Assembly: GCF_902459465.1 (NCBI RefSeq)
Contig: NC_047062.1
Location: 22,449,919 to 22,513,918 of the forward strand
Length of the DNA stretch: 64,000 nt
Direction: 5' to 3'
Origin: Asterias rubens
Taxonomy: Eukaryota > Echinodermata > Asteroidea > Forcipulatida > Asteriidae
Under the pieces are notes generated by a model that made no database searches, was not told the origin of the DNA, and saw nothing but the letters and a program-made list of their open reading frames with translations. The stretch's first letter is position 1. Each line of letters begins with the position of its first letter. The position numbers and the translations under genes are program-made. Positions 20,983-30,236 of this stretch are shown one piece after another.

Positions 20983-21252
20983 TCATTTTGACGAAGGCGC
21001 TACTGGTTTGGGCTTGCCAATGCGTTCCCTGCTCACTTCGCTCATCTTTGGCCGACCGTTTCCATTGGAAGAGTTCTGGGTGGACTGGGTCTGTCGTTTG
21101 CGATTTCTCATCGTCTTGGCCATGTCCTCTCCGAACATGTCTCGTGTCCTCAGCGCCGAGACGAGGTCATCGAACTCTCCTTCTCCTTGCCTGGTCAGGC
21201 CATTTTGGCCATCCTTCTTACTGGCTTTCCTCTTGCGATCCCGATCAGCTCT
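20983..21252 (-). CDS. DAAM: DAAM terminal exon (DAD and C terminus)
   Basis: After ATTATTTTGCAG| the exon reads [13 protein letters not shown], then [20 protein letters not shown] and the basic stretch RNRKRQ, and ends near SRERIGKPK with TGA at 20983-20985. The [11 protein letters not shown] helix with its basic tail is the diaphanous autoregulatory domain, which in this family folds back on the N-terminal inhibitory domain. Phase 0 at the acceptor. Confidence 0.85.
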   Translation of the reverse strand, partial: RADRDRKRKASKKDGQNGLTRQGEGEFDDLVSALRTRDMFGEDMAKTMRNRKRQTQSTQNSSNGNGRPKMSEVSRERIGKPKPVAPSSK

Positions 21253-24200
21253 CTGCAAAATAATCAAGATTTACTTTTGTAATTACAAACTCAGAGATAA
21301 TAGAAAATGTGAACAGCTCAATATTTCTTCTCCTTGACTTTGTAGGCTATGGTACTGCAGTTTCAACAGCAAATGCTTATCAATGGTTTTAATAGGTATA
21401 CTAATCTTGTCAGAGTACCGCCATTTGGGTTTTGGGTTCCCATAGATGGTGGTATCTCAAGCCAAAGACAATAATTTATGATTAATCAACACTCCTATTC
21501 TTGTTAACATTTCCTGGCAAATTGTCAAACATTCATAACCATTCAACTGCACGAGTACAGCTGCGTACAAATCTACATTTGTACAGTACATGTATGTACT
21601 GCACAGATGCATTTTTCACATGTCATCATTCAGACCCTTGCATAATGAAACGCAACAGTGAAACCGATGACACCGATGCACAAAGAACAGCCAATGATTT
21701 GCTTCCTTTGGTCTCAGTAAGGGTGCTTTTTGAGAGTGTGACGTCATTTGCAAGGGGTCAATACGAGGTTGTCATACATGTATAATTCAAAACCAGAGTG
21801 GTTATTGGACAGTCAGGCAGACAGTAGGAGGGTTAAGACTCCCTGGCTTACCTCAGCCTCAATTCGAGCCCTCTTCTCTTCCTCTTCTTGCCTCTTCCTC
21901 ATGTTCTCATTATCGATCTTAGCTTCAATGAAGGATTGAATGAAGACGTCAAATGTACTGTAGAACTCCTCTGGCATCATCTTGGTTGGGTCCTCCCCAA
22001 ATTGCTTAATGATCTTGGTCGTCTGAAATAGCCAAACAGTTTATCAGTTATACCAAGAGGTTTTTTTGGGTTTTATATAGTGTAAGCAAACAAATTATAA
22101 AACACGTTTTCTTTTTCCTCTAATGATTTTAATTGTCAATAGTCAAAATTGAGTGTTGTTGTGATCATAGAAGAACAATATTGTTTATACTCTTATTACT
22201 AGTGGTAACTTAAGGAAAACAAGGCAAACTAAATATATTTCTGTTATAATTTGTTATTATCAACACATTTAAATTGAAACAGGCGGCCCAAAGGCCAAAA
22301 TCTCCTCATTGTACAAAGTTTAAAGGGAAAATACACGTTTGGTAATTGTCAAAGACCAGTCTTCGCACTTGGTGTATCCCAACATAAGCATGAAATAACA
22401 AGCCTGTGAAAATTTGGGCTCAACTGGTTATCAAAGTTGCGAGATAATGATGAAACAAAAAACACCCTTGTTACACGAATTTGTGTGCTTTCAGATAGGT
22501 ATAAAAGACTTCTAGCTAGAAGTCTTTTATTATTTTAGTGAGAAAATACCTCTTTCTCAAAAACTACTTTACTTCAGAGGGAGTCGTTTTCCTCAATATT
22601 TTATACTATCAACTGCTCTCCAATGCTCGTTACCAAGTCGGTTTTTAAGTTAATATTTGTTTTGAGTAATCATTAAGTGTGTACCTTCCCTTTAAAGCTA
22701 AAAAATTGCGTTAAAATATTACAAAATTACAATTACAAAAATAACAACAAACACACGAGCCAAGTGGCTACAGCAATACATATTAGAGACATCTTCAGAC
22801 TAGAAAAATACAAACAAGGAGCAATCAAGATGGTCATTGTTGTAAACCACAATCAAGCCCGTCTTTGATGAAATATGTTTATGTGCAAGGCAATGAAAAA
22901 TGAATACTCTGCATGTCCTGAGCGAATTTAAACATTGGAATCCGTAACAGTGCGAAAGCTTTTTTCTTTCACACATTAATAAAGCAATGTAACTGGGACC
23001 AAAGTTGTCCCAAAAATGTTTGAATTTATGCAAGACTAGCACTGTGATTAGGCAAGAAGAGTGTATTCTCTGCAAATATCGTCTAACCCAGATACAAGAA
23101 CAAAAGCAAACAAGGAATATTACAGCAACAGTTATTTATAGCAGTGTAAGAGCAGAGTTCAAAGTTGTAAACTGATCACCACACATTTGGAGCTGAGGAT
23201 ACTTTCCCTGCACAAACAAAGTGAAGAGTTGATATTTCACTTTTTTGCAGCAATAATTTTATTTTAAGTTGAATAATGAATTGCGTCAACCAACCTTTTC
23301 CTTTGCTTGACTGTGTACATCATTGAGCTTGGAGAAGCTGATCGTGGCTACTGTCTTGAAATCACTCATGACGGACACAAATTTGTCGCCTCTGTCGGTG
23401 TTTGGCCTATTCTTCTGGAAGTCAAGTTCCTATACAGAGAACAAAATTTGTGTTGAATTGCAGTGTCTTTATGCGTAACCATACGTTAATTTACTAAAAA
23501 CACTGGGTTGTGACAGATTGAGAAATATCTACATGCAAGAGGGACAGGGAGATCTGGAGACAACTCAGCTGTAGTATCAGTGATCGAAAATAGAAGAATA
23601 TCCAATTAAACATGCCTGGTACTTCACAGAGGTAACAGAAGCAAGCCACTAATGCCCTTGGCCATCGCCTTGGTGCCCTTGAAATGTTCCAGTAAAAGTT
23701 CCCTCATAGAGATATTCCCTTTGCAAAGGCAAAACTTTCATAATTTAAAAGAATAAAGTTTCAGGCCCATTGAACCCAGCCCTTTGGACTCTAAGCAATT
23801 TAAAATCTGCTTTGAGTAGATAAGACGCTTCATAATGCATACCTTTTCAACTTCCTTTAGACCTGCACCAATCAGAGCGATGTCCTTAGCTAATTCAGCT
23901 GAAATAGATTAAGAAAATAACAATAATAGTTAACTCTACTGGCAAATTTTTTAATTTTTATTTCATGGTCCCATGTTTTGAGAAAGACTCTGCTATGGTC
24001 AAAACTTGGGCCATTAAAAACAATTGGTCACTTCGGTTGGTAAGCAAGTTCACAACAGCTGTTTTGATTATTTAATTCAAAAACTTCCGAACATTTCTGC
24101 AGAGCATTTTCAAATTGAATAATAGGTAAATTTATTTCATTTGTAACAGTGGACAAAATTGGTTAAATGGTTGAATTTCAAATGACAGTCAACAATCAAA

Positions 24201-27200
24201 TCGAACAAGACAAACAATGAAAGTGAACATACTTGACTTTGGATGCTTCTCGGATAGATGCAGTGTCTTCCTCAAGTTTAAAGGCATCGGGGAACTGCAA
24301 CAATCATACAAAACAAATACCTCAATAATATAACAACTTCATTCAAAAATAAACTTGCGATTAAGCTTAGGCGATATCGATTTATTTTATTTATGATATA
24401 CTTTATGACATATCGCCGACATTATATCGCGATTTTCGATATAATCGCGATTAATTAAATTTGACATCATCAGTCTTCAAACTCCAAGTGAAAGTTGTAG
24501 AAGAGACAGTCATAGCATTAGAGAGGTGTTCTAATGACATATTCTTCTGGTTTTACTCCAAACCTATGGGGTGCAAGATGTCTCAGCTAGGAAATACATC
24601 GTGATATTGCGATATTTAATCGATATCGCGATATATCGCGAGATATCGATATTACGATTAAAACCAAATCGATCCGATATCGAAATCGTTTCCAAAATAA
24701 TATCGCCATATTCGATAATATTGTGATATCGCCCAAGCTCACTTACGATATCACAGTCAAAGACTGTTTCCTTTGTAAAAACCAAGCGTTCATTCAACAC
24801 AATGTCTCCTTGATGAACCCAAGTCTCGACACTCATGGGGTGACAGGTCTTTTTCTTCAGCTGCGCCACGCATTTGGAACTCTCTACCACTTAATACAAG
24901 ATCTTGTCTTTGTACCACAACATTCAAATCTCTTCTCAAAACTTATGTCACAGGTTTTCAAGGACTAGCTTTGTTGTGTCTGTTTGTTTTGTTGTTTTTG
25001 GTTTTTACTGGGCCTTGAACACCCAGCAAGGTGGATACGTTACAAGTCTTATTATTATTATTATTATCATAATATTATGATGTCTGTCGATTTCAGTCTT
25101 ACCTTCTTCTCCAATACTGCAGACAAATAGTGAAGAAGCGTGGAATATTTAGGGATACTCGACTTGGTGTCAAGGATTTTGTTGAGACTTGAGATTCTGA
25201 AGCCAGAGGCATTCCCTCTTGCCCCTCGGTTCATGTAGTTACCAAACGCCAAGACAATCTCCAGGATCTTCTTCAATCTCTTACTCGTACTCAGCTCCTT
25301 GGAGGCTCTTAGAATGGCTGGAAATGTAGAGAAACAAACGAGATTAGAAATAATAAACTTGGTTTGCCGTAACACCTTGTGTGTATCTACTTGCCAGGTA
25401 GATTTTGTTCTTTAGAGAACTGTCTTGCTTCATATTCTTCTACCGTGGAGTAGATTTTTCCGGAATTCAGGAGACTTGTCGGTTCGTAAAAGAACTGTCC
25501 TGCTTTTTAACTAGTACCTGGGCGGAAGGTAGAAAATTGGTTGCTATAGGATGGGGAAGGTTTGGAATTGATTCTTGCTCACCATCTACTTTTGGTTTGC
25601 ATTCTCCCATTCTCTCCTGGAACTTCTTCTTGAAGTAAAGACACTTCATCCTCTGCTCAAAGTGCACGATTCTAGATTAAAACAAGAAAGGAAAATGTCA
25701 ATAATAATACTGGGCGCTTTTATTAGACCCCTATGGGCCATCATCATACACCAGTTAGAATGGTCATTAACCAACACAAATTCCACAAAAATTAATGTTT
25801 GCAACACTTTTGCTTAAAATGATGTCAGCATTTTCGTACTTTTAGGAGTCTTGATTTTCCTTCAATTGTACCGAAGTTGTTCACATAAAGAAAAAAAGAT
25901 ACTTAGTTTGTACCAATGGCTTTCTGCCCATCTAGCAGACCATTCTACAGATGTATCATTCTGAAAGTATAAGTTCTCTATTTGAAGAAAACTTCTTATA
26001 AGTCCTTCCACAATTATAAATTCAAACACTAATATCTTAACTGCGGATTTTATTAGTTTGTACTTTTCACTTTCTATTGGATTTGACATTACTTACTTGC
26101 TGAGGTCGTAGAGGAATCGATCAGCTCGGGCCATTTTGTCGATCTCCCGCTCATGCTCTTTCAGTAATAGAGCCTCCTCTTGTGTCGGTACGAACTTCAA
26201 AAACCTGAAACAAACACCAGTAGAGATAAGTACTAACAGTAAGCTTGGGCAATACTTCTTCTTTTTTTGCCCACGATACATCGTCAAGAATATATCGCTA
26301 AATTCAATGAAATTGCGATTACTTTTAAAGTCACCAGAATTCAACATCTCACAGAGCAAGATATAAAGCCAGCCATGACATCGATATTATATATATATAT
26401 TTTTGTCTGCAAAACTTCACCAAAAAATCTCGCAAAGTTGGGTGTGTTAGGTTCAAAACACACTAAAAGTGGACACTGAAATAGTAAAGAAAAATCATAT
26501 TAAATGGACTCTGCCAGATTTAAAAAATGCTGCAACTAATTTGCCTGAAACAATTTCTCAAAATGTTTACCTGTTCCAACATGTCCTTGGGGATGTCTTC
26601 ACCCTGGTCCATGCTCAGCAGTGCCTTGGTGATCTCTGCACTAGTCAGCTTCAGCTTAGACAGTAAGATGGTACAGTTCTGAGCCCGCCGGCCGTCAATC
26701 ACTGACAACTCCTTGGGTTTACTGGACTTGAAGCTGAAGCCTGTGTCGCCGTCAACGTCCTCTCCTCGTACTTTCTGGTAGGCAGAAAACGTCTTGTCAA
26801 AGTCGGCCAGGTCCATAATCTTTGAAACCTGAGAGAATTGAAATGTAATTGAAGAAAATGTGTTAAGTCTACCCTTCTTCATGGTTATTCCTTTTACAAA
26901 GCATCAATACATAAATTTGTGTTCCGTTTTTACAATGGAATTTTCTCAAAATTAAATCAGTTTAACCAAAGTGTAACATTAACCAACGTGTGACCTCCAA
27001 AAATGGTTGCTCGACGAGAACTTCCAATCAATGATATCTAGCTTGCATTACATCATAATAATGAATATAAATGAGTACACATATATTAACCATGCCCGTA
27101 AGAATATAAATTAACGCAAACAATAATGGCCTGAGGTTTCAGCCCAAGCATAGTCTTTCTCAAAGGCTATAAATTAATAACACGAGGAGCGATTGAAGGG

Positions 27201-30056
27201 TTTATGTACTTTTTTTAGAACGAAAAACACAATGTCTACGGATTTACACTAAACTTACACAGTTTGAAGATAATGATGGTATAAAGCTTCCCTGAAAATA
27301 TTAGTTGCTGAGGAGCTTCAGTTTTTGAGAAATGAGTAAAACAATGTCATGAAATAATCACTGATCATGAGACGAAAATTATTTTAGCTTTTAAAAACGT
27401 ATTTTCATGAAATTGTTTTACTTAGAAAAAGTTTTACTTGTTGTGTTAGAAAAAGTACACAAATCCTTTAACTCAAAGGCTGATGTAACTCTCAAGGGGT
27501 TACCAAAAGTATTTTGTTACCTTCATGTCATCCAGCTCTGTCCATATAGTTCCTTGAAGCTGCATGTCAGGTAGTTTAGACCAGTTGAAGGATTTGAGAG
27601 GATTGGACGGCTTAGGGATGTTCTTCTTCTTGGCCATGCCCATCATGCCTGAAAGATCAAGGTTTTAAAAAAATCCAGTCTCTTTGTAAATATTAAACAC
27701 CTATTAAATCGTTGAGGTACCTGCTGCTAAAATATAGGACTTGAACTGCCTCTAGCTATCGGGCAATCTCAATATTCTAGCTGGTAAGACACTGCTCCAG
27801 AAGTGCAAAGGTCGTGGGTTCTAATCCCACCCAAGTAATATGCCTGTGATTTTTTTTCCCCACAAAAGTCTGAAATTTCTGAGTATACAGAGCTAAGACA
27901 CATCTGTGCAAGTGTAAAAAAACAACAAATTAATATTCCACATAACTTGCCACAGAATAACTATAGAATAATGTTATCTAAAGAACTGTGTCTATGCATA
28001 CCTGGAGGGGGTGGTGGGCCTCCTTGGCCTGGGGGTAGAGGAGGAGGGGGTGGTCCCATACATGGGGTTGGTGGAGGAGCAAATGGTGCCATTGGGGGAG
28101 GAGGAGGTGCAGAACCAACCGAGCAGGAAACTGGGGATTTCAGGGCTTCCGTTTTCAACTTGTCAACATCTGAGAGACTTATGGTGGCTCTGAGTTTGCC
28201 GCTTGCAATCTACATGAAGAAAATGGATGAGAAGGATGAATCAAGAGGACAATGATAGAAAAATTGTCTCCCATACAACACAGTAGAAGAAGAAAAAAGG
28301 GGGAAAACAACAATAATTAAGAGGCTTAACTTACCATTGCTTTGAGTTCAGCCATCTGTGCCAGTAGTTCCAGGCCCTGGCTGCTGGATATAGCCAGCTC
28401 AGCTGCTTGATGGTCGTATTTCTATTGGATCGCATTCAGCGCTCCCATTGCTTCCTCCTAATAAGACAAGGAAGGAATAAAGGAAATAAGTCAGTGACGT
28501 CACACTAAACAATTTCTGTGTTGTTTTTTTCTTCATTTTTGGATTTGAGCCCATTTTATGAATAATGGCAATAATTTTATAACAGTGACATCACACACAA
28601 AATTCTTCTTCTTCTGCAAATTTGGATTTGAGTCTATTTTGACAGCTCAAATTTTAAATGAGCTTTGTGACTCAAAACAGAAATGTGAGTAACAGGTACA
28701 GTGAGAACTGCTGTTGTGAAGTCCGTTTTGACTCAAAGTAATTTGTTTGGAGAAATTGCTTCGCATGCTCAAAACTGATTTTCAGAAGTACATTAAAATA
28801 TTAACTACTTTGCAGTAACAAACTACACAGTGTAAGTGACTAATAGTGTGATACCAACAACGAAATATTGAGTGCAATGGCTGCCATCTTCAAAAGGTGG
28901 TCAACAACCTTGTATGAGGCCATATGCCCTTTTGCAAACCATGACTCTGTCAAGTCAAAGCAAAGGCAGGAGTACAAGGGCTGACCCACATGTACATATG
29001 GTGCAGGCTTTAAAAGACTTTACGGGCTATTCAAATACAATTCTGAAGATTTTTCTGATGGATTGAAAATAAGGATACTGACTATAATGATCAGTCTTTC
29101 AATTGAGAAAATTGGTTGAAAAAAGGTGGCTTCTCACAACTGATGAATATCATTTGTTAACAACAATAATAAAGTTCTGACTTAAAAATCATGAAACACC
29201 TGATATGAGTTTACCTCCTGACAACACATTGAGGGTTTCTGTTACCTTTTCTTGGTTTTTGGCATCCAGTTCCCTCTCTTTCCTCTCTAACTGGGCTTTT
29301 ATTTCCTCACATATTGTGGAGCCAAACAAGAGGAAAACAATCTCAACAATTTAACAGGGGCATATCATTGTACTGCAGGCCCAAGGTCAGTGAATTTAGA
29401 CTTGATCCTTAAGTTGCTTAAATCTGTGTGAGGAGAGACTTGTCATACGATTACTAGAACCAGTAAGCGGACTCATGTTACCTATGTGCTGTTAAACAAT
29501 AATAAAAAATACATGTAGAGAATTTAGAGTTTTAGAATTACATGTAGCATGGAAATGAAGTATCATCAGGGACTCTGTAATATTGCTATATCTCACTCAT
29601 CTCATGAAGGTGATCAGAGCTGACTGATCGAAGTCAAGTTCTTTCTTAAACCAACAGAAATGAAAATGTTGAGGTACATTAGCATAAGACTTTTCACTTC
29701 CAAATGGCTTCAGTTGTCTGTCTCAACTCTCTCTCACTGTGTGTTTTTTCCAGGTATGGAATTTCATCTTTGAGATGACAGGGCATTTTCAGGGGCACTT
29801 TCATTGGAAAATCTTAAAGTTTATGAAGGGCCACCAAGGCCAAGGTCAAGATCAGGGCAACAAGGCCATGGTCTCCAATGACTCTGTGAAATTCCAGGCC
29901 TGATTTTCTTTGCCCCTGCTTTGATTTATAATACTCACATTTCTCCATCTCTTCGGCCTTCTGTTGCCTGATGACATCTTGGTTGATGACCTTCTCGATC
30001 ACATCCTTGAAGTTGATATCAAAAGGCGCTATGTCTGGATCGTTGCCATCATGATA
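20983..30056 (-). CDS. DAAM: DAAM-type formin, 3' half of gene (14 exons), with lesions
   Basis: DAAM formins are Wnt/Rho-responsive actin nucleators and elongators acting at the cell cortex and stress fibres. Exons in order give the end of the FH3/coiled-coil region ([15 protein letters not shown]), a helical linker, a short proline-rich FH1, the FH2 actin-binding domain ([48 protein letters not shown]) and a C-terminal DAD ([11 protein letters not shown] followed by basic RNRKRQ). The DPD-APF and [11 protein letters not shown] motifs point to DAAM rather than DIAPH. The GBD and most of FH3 are absent from the window. Three apparent lesions (TAG in the linker exon, an extra T in the LKFVP exon, one exon join out of phase) make it uncertain whether this copy is functional. 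The 5'-most exon abuts block A'. Confidence 0.85.
21852..22022 (-). CDS. DAAM: DAAM exon, end of FH2 and post-FH2 helix
   Basis: Bounded by CTATTTCAG| and GCTGAG|GTAAGC, 57 codons in phase 0. The peptide has [25 protein letters not shown] and the charged helix [18 protein letters not shown], aligning with the HFGEE / PDEFFGIFD / NMRKKKEEEERRARMEA order of DAAM. Confidence 0.85.
22319..22696. mobile_element. MITE family E in a DAAM intron
   Basis: The termini TTTAAAGGGAA and TTCCCTTTAAA are inverted, and internal words ACCAGTCTTCGCACTTGGTG, GTGTGCTTTCAGATAGG and TTGCTCGTTACC are in family order. At the centre AGACTTCTAGCTAGAAGTCT is a perfect palindrome. Confidence 0.85.
22697..23294 (-). other. 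DAAM intron sequence, no further feature
   Basis: AT-rich intron between the exons at 21852-22022 and 23295-23429. Open frames here lack splice signals. Confidence 0.5.
23295..23429 (-). CDS. DAAM: DAAM FH2 exon ([11 protein letters not shown])
   Basis: Lies between CTGTATAG| and GAAAAG|GTTGG, 45 codons in phase 0. [20 protein letters not shown] and ISFSKLNDV align with ELEYQKSQP, GDKFVSVVSQF and FSFSDVEDL of vertebrate DAAM1. Both splice sites are weaker than the neighbours' but canonical. Confidence 0.8.
23843..23898 (-). CDS. DAAM: DAAM FH2 short exon ([10 protein letters not shown])
   Basis: CTATTTCAG| precedes CT-GAA-TTA and GAAAAG|GTATGC closes it: two bases plus 18 codons, peptide [18 protein letters not shown]. 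It needs a preceding exon ending in phase 1, but the upstream exon ends two bases into a codon, so the join is out of phase as read. Confidence 0.7.
24233..24294 (-). CDS. DAAM: DAAM FH2 exon ([10 protein letters not shown])
   Basis: TTGTTGCAG| precedes [20 protein letters not shown], and GTCAA|GTATGT is the donor, leaving two bases. The peptide aligns with the YPSVLNLNEELRDIPQAAKV segment of DAAM1. Joining to the next exon creates a TGA in frame, so a base is missing or extra here, or the donor is misplaced. Confidence 0.7.
24363..24739. mobile_element. MITE with GATATCG-rich termini
   Basis: AGCTTAGGCGATATCG at the left and CGATATCGCCCAAGCT-like sequence at the right are inverted, and the interior is dense in CGATAT words. 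A truncated relative lies at 26241-26345. No coding capacity. Confidence 0.75.
24742..25076 (+). mobile_element. LINE 3' fragment (CR1/L2-like)
   Basis: A plus-strand frame from about 24823 reads [18 protein letters not shown], then [15 protein letters not shown]. The WNSLP ... FKS.LK pattern is typical of the C-terminal end of CR1/L2-type LINE proteins. It is followed by a 3' UTR ending CACCCAGCAAGGTGGATAC and a TTATTATTATTATTA tail. It is heavily 5' truncated and sits in a DAAM intron opposite to the gene. Confidence 0.8.
25103..25317 (-). CDS. DAAM: DAAM FH2 exon (GNYMNRG signature)
   Basis: ACATTTCCAG| to AAGAAG|GTAAGA, two bases plus 71 codons. It contains [37 protein letters not shown] and [12 protein letters not shown], the most conserved FH2 signature, followed by [12 protein letters not shown]. 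Splice phases with both neighbours agree. Confidence 0.9.
25583..25671 (-). CDS. DAAM: DAAM FH2 exon ([10 protein letters not shown])
   Basis: TAATCTAG| to TAGATG|GTGAGC, one base plus 29 codons plus one base. The peptide [20 protein letters not shown] then GECKPKVD aligns with INHYQQRLQSLYFKKKFAER of DAAM1. Joined to the next exon it gives VDAILRAS in frame. Confidence 0.9.
26097..26204 (-). CDS. DAAM: DAAM FH2 exon ([10 protein letters not shown]) with an extra T
   Basis: TTTGTTTCAG| to AGCAA|GTAAGT, 108 bases. The peptide has [17 protein letters not shown] and [15 protein letters not shown]. The exon starts GTTTTTGAAG; with one T fewer (107 bases) it would join the preceding DMLEQ in frame as VLKFVP, matching LLKFVP in relatives. 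The homopolymer is the A run at 26199-26203 on the plus strand. Confidence 0.85.
26241..26345. mobile_element. truncated GATATCG-type MITE
   Basis: Starts AAGCTTGGGCAATAC and shows GATACATCG and AATATATCGC words, like a diverged and truncated relative of the element at 24363-24739. Confidence 0.4.
26571..26828 (-). CDS. DAAM: DAAM FH2 exon ([13 protein letters not shown])
   Basis: AATTCTCTCAG| to GAACAG|GTAAAC, 86 codons in phase 0. It contains [38 protein letters not shown] and DIPKDMLEQ, aligning with the DAAM FH2 knob region and its invariant [10 protein letters not shown] helix. A linker [10 protein letters not shown] replaces the longer insert of vertebrate DAAM1. Confidence 0.9.
26829..27520 (-). 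other. DAAM intron, no further feature
   Basis: AT-rich intron. No supported exon or named repeat. Confidence 0.5.
27521..27648 (-). CDS. DAAM: DAAM FH2 start exon (KSFNWSKLP)
   Basis: ATCTTTCAG| to ATGAAG|GTAACA, two bases plus 42 codons. After [17 protein letters not shown] it reads [10 protein letters not shown] and [10 protein letters not shown], the lasso region at the beginning of DAAM FH2 domains, where the conserved tryptophans W of NWSK and IW lie. Phases agree on both sides. Confidence 0.9.
27751..27860 (+). mobile_element. tRNA-like SINE head fragment in a DAAM intron
   Basis: GGGTTCTAATCCC at 27816-27828 matches a Pol III B box. The preceding CTAGCTGGTAAGACACTG could be a degraded A box. 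It is followed by TATGCCTGTGATTTTTTTT. It is diverged and short, so it is not called a tRNA gene. Confidence 0.5.
28002..28209 (-). CDS. DAAM: DAAM FH1 exon
   Basis: CATGTAG| to CTCCAG|GTATGC, 69 codons plus one base. After [19 protein letters not shown] it has proline tracts [20 protein letters not shown] and GGPPPPP. These recruit profilin-actin in formins. FH1 is short, with about three profilin-type tracts. The GGT/GGA-rich complementary strand gives a false plus-strand frame. Confidence 0.9.
28335..28457 (-). CDS. DAAM: DAAM coiled-coil exon with an in-frame TAG
   Basis: CTTATTAG| to GCAATG|GTAAGT, 41 codons in phase 0. The peptide is [11 protein letters not shown][17 protein letters not shown] and ends [12 protein letters not shown], joining IASGKL of the next exon. 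The stop TAG is at 28422-28424 and is one base from CAG. Good splice sites and helical heptad-like composition show this is a genuine exon. Confidence 0.8.
28458..29245 (-). other. DAAM intron, no further feature
   Basis: No supported exon. A plus-strand frame at 28872-29066 lacks any supporting signal. Confidence 0.5.
29246..29310 (-). CDS. DAAM: DAAM coiled-coil exon ([11 protein letters not shown]), 5' edge uncertain
   Basis: The peptide [20 protein letters not shown] ends at GAAAAG|GTAACA and aligns with QQKLEKKERECDAKTQEK of DAAM1. The only AG nearby (TGTGAG|GAA) is in the wrong phase for the upstream exon. The correct phase would need an acceptor five bases earlier, where the genome has AT rather than AG. 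The start is given as that position. Confidence 0.65.
29311..29938 (-). other. DAAM intron, no further feature
   Basis: No supported exon. It contains a GGCCAAGGTCAAGATC word group (about 29828-29850), again AGGTCA-like. Confidence 0.45.
29939..30056 (-). CDS. DAAM: DAAM exon, end of FH3 (5'-most exon in the window)
   Basis: The peptide [18 protein letters not shown] then [19 protein letters not shown] aligns with the GQDPD...NFNIKNVVRMLVNENEV segment of DAAM1. The donor is AAAT|GTGAGT. On its 5' side CTTCAG| can be read as an acceptor, but it lies in the first bases of block A'. The two codons before Y read L-Q, which also match the family (IVLQ), before a stop is met. Confidence 0.8.
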
Positions 30057-30236
30057 CTGAAGTTTTTCTCAGATTCAAATACATTAGTGAAAAATTAATT
30101 TTTTCCTCTGAACCGACCTTAGTTTAGAAGCAGTCATTTCTCACAATGTGTTGTGCTATCACTGCAGTTGGGCCCCCTTTGCTCGTTACCGATTAATATT
30201 TTTTATGCTAATTTGAGTAGTTATCAAACGTATCCT
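30057..30236. mobile_element. MITE family E, right half only
   Basis: It starts at the palindromic centre of the element (CTGAAG) and keeps the right half through TTGCTCGTTACC. The missing left half is present in copy A at 1905-2067, so this is a breakpoint inside the element. Confidence 0.7.

Noticed and set aside
20919-21337. Two overlapping plus-strand frames of 114 and 125 codons
   Set aside because: Both are shadows of the DAAM terminal exon, whose minus-strand peptide is clearly recognisable as DAD and flanking sequence.
24564-24890. 108-codon minus-strand frame with [13 protein letters not shown]-like repeats
   Set aside because: It is produced by the GATATCG-rich MITE and has no splice or start support.
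27947-28255. Glycine-rich plus-strand frame
   Set aside because: It is the complement of the DAAM FH1 proline tracts and has no independent support.
20983-30056. Assignment to a DIAPH-type formin
   Set aside because: The pre-FH1 DPD-APF motif, the [13 protein letters not shown] context and the [14 protein letters not shown] fit DAAM better than DIAPH.
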